Shown in pieces: positions 1 through 6,743 of a stretch of DNA of 7,382 nt. Made by a program: the position numbers and the translations under genes. Each line of letters starts with the position of its first letter. The first letter of the stretch is position 1. Under the pieces are notes generated by a model. The model was not told where the DNA came from, did not search any database, and was given only the letters and a program-made list of their open reading frames with translations. The stretch is from an uncultured Lachnospiraceae bacterium. GTDB lineage: Bacteria; Bacillota; Clostridia; Lachnospirales; Lachnospiraceae. The stretch lies in the NCBI GenBank assembly GCA_949283905.1, contig CASDUB010000181.1:1-7382 (forward strand), given 5' to 3'.

Positions 1-1591
1 GCAGATTGCTTTCTTCTACTTTTTCACCAAAAAGAAGGGCTGAAAATACCGCTGCTACATCTGTTCCAATCTCCTGATTTGCAGTCATAAGACAAAGGTC
101 AGTATATAAAGCAGCTGTTTTTTCGTTATAATTTCCTGTTCCTATCTGTGTAATATATGAAAGTCCGTCGTCTGTTTTTCTTGTTATCAGACAGATCTTC
201 GAATGTACCTTAAAGCCTTTTAATCCATAGATCACACGGCAGCCGGCTTCTTCAAGTTTTCTTGAGTATTCAATATTGTTTTCCTCGTCAAAACGCGCTC
301 TTAATTCTACAAGAACAACTACCTCTTTTCCGTTTTCAGCCGCTTCTATCAAAGCATCGATTATTTTGCTTCTGCTGGCAACTCTGTAAAGAGTCATCTT
401 AACGGAAACAACAGAAGGATCGTATGCAGCCTCTCTTAGGAGTTTTATAAAAGGATTTATGCTTTCGAACGGATAAGACAGCAAAACATCCTTATTAAGG
501 ATCTGCGGCATTACCGGCTTACTGTTGTCTAATTGAGCAGTCATTCGCGGACTTCTTCTATCGTAGAACAATTTCCGTTCATTCATATCTTTAAAATAAT
601 TCTGAATCGAAGATACGAAAGAAAGATCAAGCGGTATCTGAGATAAAGGCTGAAAAACATGTTCTTTTTTCACCTGAATCTCCTTACACAGTGTATTTAT
701 CATCTGTTTGCTCAATTCACGTGAATATTCAAGCTTAACGGGATTCATTCTCTTGCGCTGTTTAATCAGTTTCTCCATTATTTCACGATATTCGAGGTAA
801 TCATCATAGTGATTCTCTGTATCTATATCTGCACTTCTGAGCACACGGATAAGTGACTTTTCCTTGATTTTGTATTTTTTGAAGATTTTAGGAATGAAAT
901 GAAGAATAAGTTCTTCCGAAAGCATAAACGTTCCTTCTCTTGAAGGAATTGCTATCAGTCTCGGAAAAACTTTGCTGCTACATGGTACAACGGCAAGTTT
1001 TAATTTACCTTTACTTGATTCCAGCTGCGCCACTGCATAAATATCTTTATTATTTATAAACGGAAACGGCTGTTGTTTGCTGATAATGGCAGCAGAAAGA
1101 TAGGGAGCGACCTCACGTTCAAAGTATTTTTCCAGTGATTTGCCCTCTTTTTCCGACAAGTTATTGAAATTGATCAGCATTACTCCTTCAGCCGCGAGTT
1201 CTTCCATTAACTGATTATAGATAACGGTATTCTTCAGATTTAAAAGACGTGTTTCTTTTAATATTTCATCGATCTGTTCTTTTGCAGTCATGTTAGTTTT
1301 ATTCTCACGAATTGTATCGTCTGACTCCAACTGATCCAAAAGAAAGCCCACTCGTACCCTGTAAAACTCGTCCAGATTTGACTGAAAAATTGAAATAAAC
1401 GATAACCTTTCAGCCAAAGGCACCTTTGAATTTCCGGCTTCATTTAATACTCTTTCATTAAACTTAAGCCAAGATAACTCTCTGTTCATATATATTTTTT
1501 TATCTTCCACAATTTTATCTCCTTGTGATTCGATATCTTCAGTTTGTTTTTTATCTGAAAACAAATTTCTTAAGAAATCTATCCAAGTCAT
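1..1591 (-). CDS. ppk1: Polyphosphate kinase 1, partial (C-terminus beyond window)
   Basis: Polyphosphate kinase transfers the terminal phosphate of ATP reversibly onto inorganic polyphosphate through a phosphohistidine intermediate. The frame is open from an ATG at 1591 to the left edge, giving 530 residues of a family usually near 700, so the last part of the C-terminal catalytic domain is missing. Seen in the protein: the N-terminal signature NRELSWLKFN at about residues 36-45, SNLDEFYRVRVG soon after, LSYPFESINPF in the middle, VKMTLYRVASRSKI at the start of the catalytic half, VHSKICLITR with the predicted phosphohistidine H463, and GTGNYNEKTAALYTDL just after it. The residue 19 after H463 is Q482, where E. 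coli has His454. The start has AAAGGAG five bases upstream. It lies 10 bases after the HAD gene, whose stop codon touches this ribosome site, so the two are probably cotranscribed. A second start at GTG 1510 is possible. The family call is very sure. Confidence 0.96.
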   Translation of the reverse strand, partial: MTWIDFLRNLFSDKKQTEDIESQGDKIVEDKKIYMNRELSWLKFNERVLNEAGNSKVPLAERLSFISIFQSNLDEFYRVRVGFLLDQLESDDTIRENKTNMTAKEQIDEILKETRLLNLKNTVIYNQLMEELAAEGVMLINFNNLSEKEGKSLEKYFEREVAPYLSAAIISKQQPFPFINNKDIYAVAQLESSKGKLKLAVVPCSSKVFPRLIAIPSREGTFMLSEELILHFIPKIFKKYKIKEKSLIRVLRSADIDTENHYDDYLEYREIMEKLIKQRKRMNPVKLEYSRELSKQMINTLCKEIQVKKEHVFQPLSQIPLDLSFVSSIQNYFKDMNERKLFYDRRSPRMTAQLDNSKPVMPQILNKDVLLSYPFESINPFIKLLREAAYDPSVVSVKMTLYRVASRSKIIDALIEAAENGKEVVVLVELRARFDEENNIEYSRKLEEAGCRVIYGLKGFKVHSKICLITRKTDDGLSYITQIGTGNYNEKTAALYTDLCLMTANQEIGTDVAAVFSALLFGEKVEESNL

Positions 1592-1601
1592 ATCTGCTCC
1601 T
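1592..1601 (-). promoter_or_regulatory. Ribosome binding site of ppk1 in the HAD-ppk1 junction
   Basis: Read on the minus strand, the junction is the HAD stop codon TAA running directly into AAGGAG, then CAGAT, then the ppk1 ATG. The overlap of stop codon and ribosome site supports cotranscription and possibly translational coupling of the two genes. Confidence 0.7.
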
Positions 1602-2390
1602 TTAATTATTCTCGGCAATCCTGACTATCTCTCCCACGCCTGATAAAATCATTGTGGGCTGATAAGCATATTTAGCCGGTGTATTTTCATTTGAGATTCC
1701 GGATAAAACCAGGACTGTCGCTACGCCGCTTTCTGTTCCGGCTATGATATCAGTATCCATACGATCGCCGATTATAACAGATTCTTCGGAGTGACATTCT
1801 AAAAGCCTTAGTCCGGTTCTCATCATAAGCGGATTAGGTTTTCCGCAAAAATAAGCTTTTTTGCCTGTAGCCATTTCTATTGGAGCAACTAACGCTCTGC
1901 AAGCCGGAGCAATTCCGCTTTCTGTAGGTCCGGAAACATCAGAATTTGCTCCTATGAGTTTAGCGCCTTTGATCACAAGGTTAACTGCCTTCGTAAGTGT
2001 TTCCAGTGAATAATTTCTTCCTTCACCGATTACCACGTAATCAGGGTTTACATCATTCATCATGATCCCTGCGTCATATAAAGCGTTTGTAAGTCCTGCT
2101 TCTCCTATTGCGTAAACGGAGCATCCGGGACTGAGATGTTTTAAAAATTCAGCTGTTGCCAGCGCACTTGTATAAAAATGCTTTTCAGGAACTTCAAGTC
2201 CCATGCGCATCAGTTTTTGCTGCAGTTCTTTTTGTGTGAGACTGCTGTTATTTGTTAAAAACAGATATTGTTTATTTTCTTTTTGCAGCCATGAAACAAA
2301 TTCTCTTACTCCCGGAAGTATCTTATCGCCATGATAGATAACTCCGTCCATATCACAGATAAATCCTTTTTTTGAATTAAAATCAATCAC
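1602..2390 (-). CDS. HAD-IIA family sugar-phosphatase (NagD/AraL-like)
   Basis: A haloacid dehalogenase superfamily hydrolase of subclass IIA, cytosolic, expected to remove phosphate from small phosphorylated metabolites through an aspartyl-phosphate. Counting from the GTG at 2390 (262 residues), the motifs are all present: DMDG with nucleophile D13 and acid/base D15, TNNSS with T46, GKPNP with K184, and GDRMDTDI with D209 and D214. The middle segment, about residues 70-180, is the C2-type cap, including IGANSDVSGPTESGIAP. The GTG start is preferred because AAAAAAGGAG sits 8 bases before it. An upstream in-frame ATG at 2411 would add seven residues (MKKGVLY), but its only ribosome site, AAAGG, is just 3 bases away, and the good site would then lie inside the gene. 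Substrate cannot be read from sequence; NagD, AraL and phosphoglycolate phosphatases look alike. The neighbour ppk1 hints at phosphate metabolism. Confidence 0.93.
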   Translation of the reverse strand: MIDFNSKKGFICDMDGVIYHGDKILPGVREFVSWLQKENKQYLFLTNNSSLTQKELQQKLMRMGLEVPEKHFYTSALATAEFLKHLSPGCSVYAIGEAGLTNALYDAGIMMNDVNPDYVVIGEGRNYSLETLTKAVNLVIKGAKLIGANSDVSGPTESGIAPACRALVAPIEMATGKKAYFCGKPNPLMMRTGLRLLECHSEESVIIGDRMDTDIIAGTESGVATVLVLSGISNENTPAKYAYQPTMILSGVGEIVRIAENN

Positions 2391-2592
2391 GTATAAAACT
2401 CCTTTTTTCATCTGCCTTTAAGGCGCTCTTCTTTAAACATACTTTTTCATTTTATACGTATAGATTAATAACAAAAGGTAAATTGTATTGATATATTATT
2501 GTCAAATATAGGTAAAGTTTTTGTAATGAATCATAATTCTTTTATACTGTAATATATTTATTATAAAATATACTTGTTTTATAAGCAATGAA
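2391..2592. other. AT-rich intergenic stretch between MFS and HAD genes
   Basis: About 200 bases without a gene and very AT-rich. It must hold the 3' end of the MFS transcript and probably the promoter of the HAD-ppk1 unit. No GC-rich terminator hairpin is visible; the only stem is an all-AT one, TATATTT/AAATATA at 2553-2572. A TTGACA on the minus strand at 2505-2500 lacks a convincing -10 partner. A 10-base repeat AATGAATCAT occurs at 2525-2534 and 2587-2596, the second overlapping the MFS stop codon. Confidence 0.5.
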
Positions 2593-3783
2593 TCATTCGC
2601 CTTTTGATGCAGATAATAATTTTCTGTATTTTCCGATTTTTCTATATGCAGTTTCGATAAAAACAATATTTAAAACGGCAAATATAAACAAATACAGCGG
2701 CATAATCCATATGCCGACAATTTCCTGAATCTTTCCGAATACAAGAGGCATTAAGGTACAGCCAGCAGAAAAAACCGACATTTGAAGCCCTATTGCGGCT
2801 GCGCTGTATTTCCATCCGAAATTCACCGGCGCCATATGCTGAATCGCGGGGTAAACAGGACCCATGCCTGTGCCTATAATAAGAAATCCTACAGCTGAAC
2901 AAATATAACCCGGCATCGGCAAAGCAACAAGTAAAATCCCTGTTAATTCAATTCCTATTCCTATACGGATCAACATGCGGTCACCGATAAATCTTGAAAC
3001 AAATCCGGAAATAAGACGTCCCAGCATGAGGCCTGCAAATACAAGCGATGCAAAGGAAGCAACAAGATCAGGACTCATGCCCTCTTTTGTTCCCGCAAAA
3101 TAACTTGACGTCCATAAAAAACAGGTTGACTCTCCTGCACTGTATGCGAAAAAAGCAATAACAGTCAGCAATACTCCCGGAATCTTTATAGTTTCTTTTA
3201 TACCTGCAACTTCGACGTTTCCGTTTTCACCTTTGTTTTTATTGTTTTTCCAAAGAGGAAGCGAGATTATCATGACCGCAAGTATTGCTGCCTGAAGATA
3301 AGCCGTCCATCTGTAACCGTCGTTCCAATGAGCGCGGTTTAAAGCCAGCGCCATAATATTCGGACTTATTACTGCTCCAAGACCATAAAAACAATGCAAA
3401 AAATTCATCACTGACGACGAATAATTATTTGCAACATAGTGATTAAGCGAAGCGTCAATCGAGCCTGCTCCAAGACCGTATGGAACTGCAAACAGCAATA
3501 ACATCCAATAATATCCTGCAAATGAAAATCCGATCAGTCCTATAACTGTCAATAAAGTAGAAAAAATAACTATATATTTTGTATGAATCTTTCTGATAAG
3601 TTTAGGCGCCATAAGCGAGGATATGATCGTCATGCATGATATCGCCATAGAAACATATCCTGCATACGATGAAGGTACATTGAATATATTCTGCATCGTA
3701 GGCCATGCCGAACCGAGCAGAGAATCCGGAAGTCCCAAACTTACAAATGCAAGATATATAACTGCTATTAACAAAGAAGCCAT
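2593..3783 (-). CDS. Major facilitator superfamily transporter, substrate unknown
   Basis: An integral membrane secondary transporter of the MFS, 396 residues, consistent with 12 hydrophobic segments split by a polar central loop (about residues 180-200, rich in K, N and E). Seen: the first segment LIAVIYLAFVSLGLPDSLLG; a loop with APKLIRKIHTKY after helix 2, in the place of the MFS motif A loop; YGLGAGSIDASLNHYVA and NFLHCFYGLGA in helices 4-5, a pattern also met in fucose-permease-like members; and LMLGRLISGFVSRFIGDR in the second half, the counterpart of motif A. The ATG at 3783 is preferred because TAGGTGG lies 8 bases before it; a GTG four codons upstream would put that site inside the gene. 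It is transcribed away from the DUF3793 operon, from its own promoter at 3817-3844. The cargo could be a sugar, an organic acid or a drug; neighbours do not decide. Confidence 0.9.
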   Translation of the reverse strand: MASLLIAVIYLAFVSLGLPDSLLGSAWPTMQNIFNVPSSYAGYVSMAISCMTIISSLMAPKLIRKIHTKYIVIFSTLLTVIGLIGFSFAGYYWMLLLFAVPYGLGAGSIDASLNHYVANNYSSSVMNFLHCFYGLGAVISPNIMALALNRAHWNDGYRWTAYLQAAILAVMIISLPLWKNNKNKGENGNVEVAGIKETIKIPGVLLTVIAFFAYSAGESTCFLWTSSYFAGTKEGMSPDLVASFASLVFAGLMLGRLISGFVSRFIGDRMLIRIGIGIELTGILLVALPMPGYICSAVGFLIIGTGMGPVYPAIQHMAPVNFGWKYSAAAIGLQMSVFSAGCTLMPLVFGKIQEIVGIWIMPLYLFIFAVLNIVFIETAYRKIGKYRKLLSASKGE

Positions 3784-3816
3784 AATAATTACCACCTATA
3801 TTTTACTGCTACTTTT

Positions 3817-3844
3817 ATGATACTAATGTTCAATATTATGTCAA
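3817..3844 (-). promoter_or_regulatory. Predicted sigma-70-type promoter of the MFS gene
   Basis: On the minus strand there is a perfect TTGACA (3844-3839), a 16-base spacer and TATCAT (3822-3817). Transcription would begin near 3810, leaving a leader of roughly 27 bases that contains the TAGGTGG ribosome site. The -10 box lies inside one copy of a 10-base inverted repeat whose other copy is at 3953-3962. Confidence 0.65.
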
Positions 3845-3884
3845 GAATATTCAAAAGGATAATAAATATTTGTATTTTAGCTGC

Positions 3885-3913
3885 TTGACAAAAAGCCGTT
3901 CGTATATTATATT
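3885..3913 (+). promoter_or_regulatory. Strong sigma-70-type promoter of the DUF3793-flavodoxin operon
   Basis: A perfect TTGACA at 3885-3890, a 17-base spacer and TATATT at 3908-3913. The expected start point is near 3920, just at the left edge of the first palindrome at 3920-3937. A repressor bound there would sit on the start site. The leader to the first ATG would be about 137 bases. Confidence 0.75.
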
Positions 3914-3919
3914 AATCAT

Positions 3920-3937
3920 AGTTAGCGAAGGCTAACT
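3920..3937. promoter_or_regulatory. Palindromic operator 1, probable metalloregulator site
   Basis: A perfect inverted repeat: AGTTAGC, four bases GAAG, then GCTAACT. It begins about seven bases after the -10 box, so it covers the expected transcription start, the position of a repressor site. TTAG...CTAA half-sites recall those of DtxR/MntR-family iron and manganese repressors (the DtxR consensus contains GTTAGSCTAAC), though the central spacing differs. Which protein binds is inference; no regulator gene is in the window. Confidence 0.65.
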
Positions 3938-3988
3938 GATTATTTTTATAAAAGTATCATAAGCAGAAAGTTTATTTTTTTTACAATA

Positions 3989-4008
3989 TAGTTAGTCGTT
4001 GCTAACTA
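3989..4008. promoter_or_regulatory. Palindromic operator 2, near copy of operator 1
   Basis: TAGTTAG, six bases, CTAACTA. It shares AGTTAG-N6-CTAACT with operator 1; their centres are exactly 70 bases apart. It lies in the leader of the predicted transcript. A TACAAT at 3982-3987 just before it could be the -10 of a second promoter, in the same arrangement as operator 1, but no good -35 is visible. Confidence 0.6.
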
Positions 4009-4056
4009 AATTCAATTTAATTGCTTTTCTCTTATGATCAGTAGAGGAAGGTGCAT

Positions 4057-4608
4057 ATGTCAGAGGATTTAATTATTCGTCACTGCTCTCCCACACTTGC
4101 AGGTTTGAAGACAGGGAACCTATTTTCATGCATTTTTAAAAACAAAAAAGAATTAAACAAAATCATATCAAAATTAAATAAAAAACTTGTTCCAAAGGGA
4201 ATCCGAATATTACCTCTCAAAATCTTTAAAGGACGCGCACTTATATACGCATATCGCCCCAATGCGCTAAAAATCGACCTGTCAGATCAGCGCGCCAGAG
4301 CTTTGCTATTGAAATATGGTTACTTGCCTGAAAATGCCAATGCGTGTATATTGCATCTGATTCAACGTCTTCACTATGAGGAAGAGTTTCCTCATGAGAT
4401 CGGATTATTTTTAAGTTATCCGCCTGAAGATGTTTGCGCTTTCATAAATAACAAAGCATGCAATCAGAAATGTACAGGATGTTGGAAAGTTTATGGGAAT
4501 GAAGAAGAAGCCAAAAAGACGTTTAAGAAATATGACATATGCACTAAAATCTACTTAAAACTTTGGCTGCAGGGAAAAACGATAGAACAGCTTGCAGTGT
4601 CCTGCTGA
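4057..4608 (+). CDS. DUF3793 family protein, function unknown
   Basis: A soluble 183-residue protein that I recognise as DUF3793, a Firmicutes family of unknown function often found beside flavodoxin or ferrous iron transport genes. Typical features seen: the N-terminal HCSPTLAGLKTGNLF (residues 9-23), FPHEIGLFLSYPPEDV (111-126), and C135-x3-C139-x2-C142 running into WKVYGN (143-148), then a C-terminal GKTIEQLAV. No signal peptide or membrane segment is apparent, so it is probably cytosolic. It has nine cysteines, which would suit metal or redox chemistry, but that is a guess. The ATG at 4057 is chosen because GAGGA lies 8 bases upstream; a GTG two codons earlier overlaps the end of that site. 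It is the first gene of a probable operon with the flavodoxin, 37 bases downstream, behind the twin-operator promoter, so it is likely metal-regulated. Confidence 0.88.
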   Translation: MSEDLIIRHCSPTLAGLKTGNLFSCIFKNKKELNKIISKLNKKLVPKGIRILPLKIFKGRALIYAYRPNALKIDLSDQRARALLLKYGYLPENANACILHLIQRLHYEEEFPHEIGLFLSYPPEDVCAFINNKACNQKCTGCWKVYGNEEEAKKTFKKYDICTKIYLKLWLQGKTIEQLAVSC

Positions 4609-4645
4609 TACTTAATATAATTTTTAGAAAGGACGGTTGTTAATT

Positions 4646-5068
4646 ATGAGTAAATTAGCAGTAGTTTATTGGAGCGGTACAGGAAATACAGAATCAATGG
4701 CAAAAGCAGTTGTTGACGGCGCTAAAAGCAAAGGCGCAGATGTATCGCTCTTCTATGCTTCAGAATTTAACGCAGATCAACTTGATGATTTTGATGCAAT
4801 CGCTTTCGGCTGCCCTTCTATGGGAGCTGAACAGCTGAAAGAAACTGAATTTGAACCGATGTTCGCCGATTGTGAAAGCAGATTAAACAACAAAAAGATC
4901 GCTTTGTTCGGTTCTTACGGATGGGGTGGCGGAGAATGGATGCATGACTGGGAATCCCGTTGCAAAGACAATGGAGCGATCCTTGCATGTGACAGCGTAA
5001 TATGCAATGAATCTCCTGACGACGATGCACTTTCAGCCTGCAGAGAGCTTGGAAAATCTTTGGTTTAA
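4646..5068 (+). CDS. Short-chain flavodoxin
   Basis: A 140-residue FMN-binding electron carrier, cytosolic, of the clostridial short-chain type. The FMN phosphate loop SGTGNTE is at residues 10-16, just after strand 1 (KLAVVYW). The isoalloxazine-binding loops are visible as GCPSMGAEQL (55-64) and GSYGWGGGEWMHDW (89-102), where W93 is the probable stacking aromatic. Full length for the family, with no truncation. The ATG at 4646 gives the usual MSK start; AAAGGACGG lies shortly upstream (GG nine bases away). An in-frame TTG at 4637 is less likely. It follows the DUF3793 gene by 37 bases with no terminator between, so it is probably transcribed from the same operator-controlled promoter. Flavodoxins of this kind replace ferredoxin when iron is short, which agrees with the promoter. 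A terminator hairpin follows directly. Confidence 0.95.
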   Translation: MSKLAVVYWSGTGNTESMAKAVVDGAKSKGADVSLFYASEFNADQLDDFDAIAFGCPSMGAEQLKETEFEPMFADCESRLNNKKIALFGSYGWGGGEWMHDWESRCKDNGAILACDSVICNESPDDDALSACRELGKSLV

Positions 5069-5135
5069 AAAACAGATCCGGCTTTAACAGAAGCTATTAG
5101 CCATACTTTCTGTTAAACCGGATCTTATTTTCTTA
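5069..5135. terminator. Bidirectional terminator between flavodoxin and putP
   Basis: Arms 5074-5092 and 5108-5125 pair over 18 bases with a single bulged C (5082), around a 15-base loop. AGATCCGG pairs with CCGGATCT at the base and TTTAACAGAA with TTCTGTTAAA above. On the plus strand it is followed by TTATTTTCTT. On the minus strand it is followed by GTTTTTTAAA, a good T-run. It therefore can end both convergent transcripts. Confidence 0.85.
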
Positions 5136-5140
5136 ATTAT

Positions 5141-6697
5141 TTAACATCCTTTTCCTTCACGCACTTCTTCAAAATCTTTTTCAATATTTTCAGAAGGTGC
5201 AGGAGTAAGAAGTGATACAACAACAATACAGATGATCGAGAATATAAATGCCGGAAGGAGTTCATATATATCCCAAATTCCGCCTAAAGGACGAACAAGA
5301 AGATTCCATATGAATACCATACATCCGCCGCCGATCATACCTGCAACAGCTCCTGCTCTGTTAATACGCTTCCAGAACAGACTCATAAGCATAAGCGGTC
5401 CGAAGGTAGCTCCAAATCCTGCCCATGCAAAACTTACTATCGAGAATATGACGCTGTTCTCATCCAACGCGATTATAATAGCTATGCCTGTAATCGCAAG
5501 AAGCGTAAATCTTGAAATCCACATAACATGTTTATCAGATGCTTTTTTATGAAGAAGGCCCTGATAAATATTTTTTGAAAATGCAGACGCGGCTATCAAA
5601 AGATATGAATCAGATGAACTGATCGTTGCCGCCAGGATTCCTGCCATAACAAGTCCTGCGATAACAGGAGGAAGCAGATTCGTCGCGAGCAGAATAAATA
5701 CATTTTCGGCCGAAGCTTCAGTTGTGAGTGACGCCGGATATAATGTACGTCCCACTACTCCGATAAATACTGCAACAGTAAGTGAAATAAGAACCCAAAT
5801 AATCGCTATACGGCGAGATCTTGTAAGTTCTTTTTCTTTACGGATAGCCATAAATCGAAGAAGAACCTGCGGCATTCCGAAATATCCGAGTCCCCATGCA
5901 AGTGAAGAAACTATTGTTATGATACTGTAAGTTCCTGCCTCTCCGAACTGAGGAACGCCGTTAACAATCTGCTGTACTCCGCCGTCAGTAACAGGCGTAG
6001 CGATTCCGAAGAAGTCTAAAAATCCAGGAATATTAGCGGCATTTTCCATAACCGCAGAAAGACCGCCTGCAGCAATCGTAGCTGTAATTACAATAACAAT
6101 AAGGGCAACTATCATAACTACTGCCTGCATAAAGTCAGAAGCACTCTCCGCAAGGAAACCGCCTATTATCGTATAAACAAGGACAAATACCGCACCTACT
6201 ATCATCATCGGAACATAATCGAATCCGAACAGTGTCGAGAAAAGTTTTCCGCATGTAACAAGGCAGCTCGCCGCATAAACCGTAAAAAATATAAGAATAA
6301 AAAGCGCTGAAATAGTCATTACGACTTTGCTTTTTTCATGAAAACGGTTTGAGAAGAACTCCGGCAATGTGATTGCATTTGCCTTGATACTGTATCTGCG
6401 AAGTCTCTTCGAAACAATAAGCCAGTTGATGTATGTGCCCACTGCGAGTCCTATCGCTGTCCATGCAGCATCGGCAACACCGCACCAATAAGCAACACCA
6501 GGAAGTCCCATAAGAAGCCATCCTGACATATCGGATGCTTCCGCACTCATGGCAGTAACCCATGGTCCTAAAGAACGTCCGCCTAAAAAATACTCTTCAG
6601 AGCTTTTGTTCGCTCGTTTAGCAAACATTACTCCGATAAATATCACGACAGCCATATACGCGCCCATCGTGATCATAATCTGTAATGAATCCCCCAT
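5141..6697 (-). CDS. putP: Sodium/proline symporter, PutP-type
   Basis: A sodium:solute symporter of the SSS family, 518 residues, close to the usual 490-520, with about 13 membrane segments. It couples inward Na+ to uptake of L-proline. Seen: EASDMSGWLLMGLPG at about 53-67, where D56, S58 and G59 match the E. coli PutP sodium/proline residues D55, S57 and G58; INWLIVSKRLRRYS after it; YTIIGGFLAESASDFMQ in the first half; ILAATISSSDSYLLIAASAF in the region of the second sodium-site Ser/Thr pair; and the family signature FAWAGFGATFGPLMLMSLFWKR near 420-445. The start has AAAGGAGAT 9 bases upstream. It is a single-gene unit with its own promoter (6744-6772), ending at the shared terminator. Proline is the best guess from the close match to PutP; Stickland-fermenting anaerobes use such uptake for energy as well as osmotic balance. 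A related substrate cannot be excluded. Confidence 0.93.
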   Translation of the reverse strand: MGDSLQIMITMGAYMAVVIFIGVMFAKRANKSSEEYFLGGRSLGPWVTAMSAEASDMSGWLLMGLPGVAYWCGVADAAWTAIGLAVGTYINWLIVSKRLRRYSIKANAITLPEFFSNRFHEKSKVVMTISALFILIFFTVYAASCLVTCGKLFSTLFGFDYVPMMIVGAVFVLVYTIIGGFLAESASDFMQAVVMIVALIVIVITATIAAGGLSAVMENAANIPGFLDFFGIATPVTDGGVQQIVNGVPQFGEAGTYSIITIVSSLAWGLGYFGMPQVLLRFMAIRKEKELTRSRRIAIIWVLISLTVAVFIGVVGRTLYPASLTTEASAENVFILLATNLLPPVIAGLVMAGILAATISSSDSYLLIAASAFSKNIYQGLLHKKASDKHVMWISRFTLLAITGIAIIIALDENSVIFSIVSFAWAGFGATFGPLMLMSLFWKRINRAGAVAGMIGGGCMVFIWNLLVRPLGGIWDIYELLPAFIFSIICIVVVSLLTPAPSENIEKDFEEVREGKGC

Positions 6698-6743
6698 GAT
6701 AAAACTATCTCCTTTTATTAATTGCTTTTAAGTCAGTCCTTAA

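Larger units (their letters stand above)
3815..3962. repeat. Inverted repeat pair TTATGATACT / AGTATCATAA
   Basis: TTATGATACT at 3815-3824 recurs as its reverse complement AGTATCATAA at 3953-3962. The similarity continues outward: CTGCT lies five bases before the first arm (3807-3811), and AGCAG directly follows and overlaps the second (to 3966). The arms are 128 bases apart. The left arm overlaps the MFS -10 box; the right arm lies in the leader of the opposite operon, between the two palindromic operators. It could be a second regulator's site or coincidence in AT-rich DNA. Confidence 0.35.

Noticed and set aside
2500..2505. Perfect TTGACA on the minus strand upstream of the HAD gene
   Set aside because: No convincing -10 box lies 16-18 bases downstream, and hexamers of this kind arise often in such AT-rich DNA. 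The real promoter of the unit remains unplaced.
2553..2572. TATATTT/AAATATA stem as the MFS terminator
   Set aside because: Only seven A/T pairs and no T-run directly after the stem; too weak to call a terminator.
4011..4038. TTCAAT-N16-TATGAT as a second promoter just before DUF3793
   Set aside because: Transcription would start inside the ribosome binding site, leaving almost no leader, and the -35 match is poor.
3938..4056. Leader of DUF3793 as a riboswitch
   Set aside because: Apart from the two palindromes the leader is AT-rich and shows no conserved aptamer-like core or terminator hairpin; DNA operators explain the palindromes better.
5232..5552. Plus-strand open frame opposite putP
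   Set aside because: Lies wholly antisense to a clear membrane transporter gene, with no recognisable protein family or ribosome site. The same applies to smaller frames at 5724-5930, 6549-6731, 4818-5030, 3623-3820 and 7095-7286.
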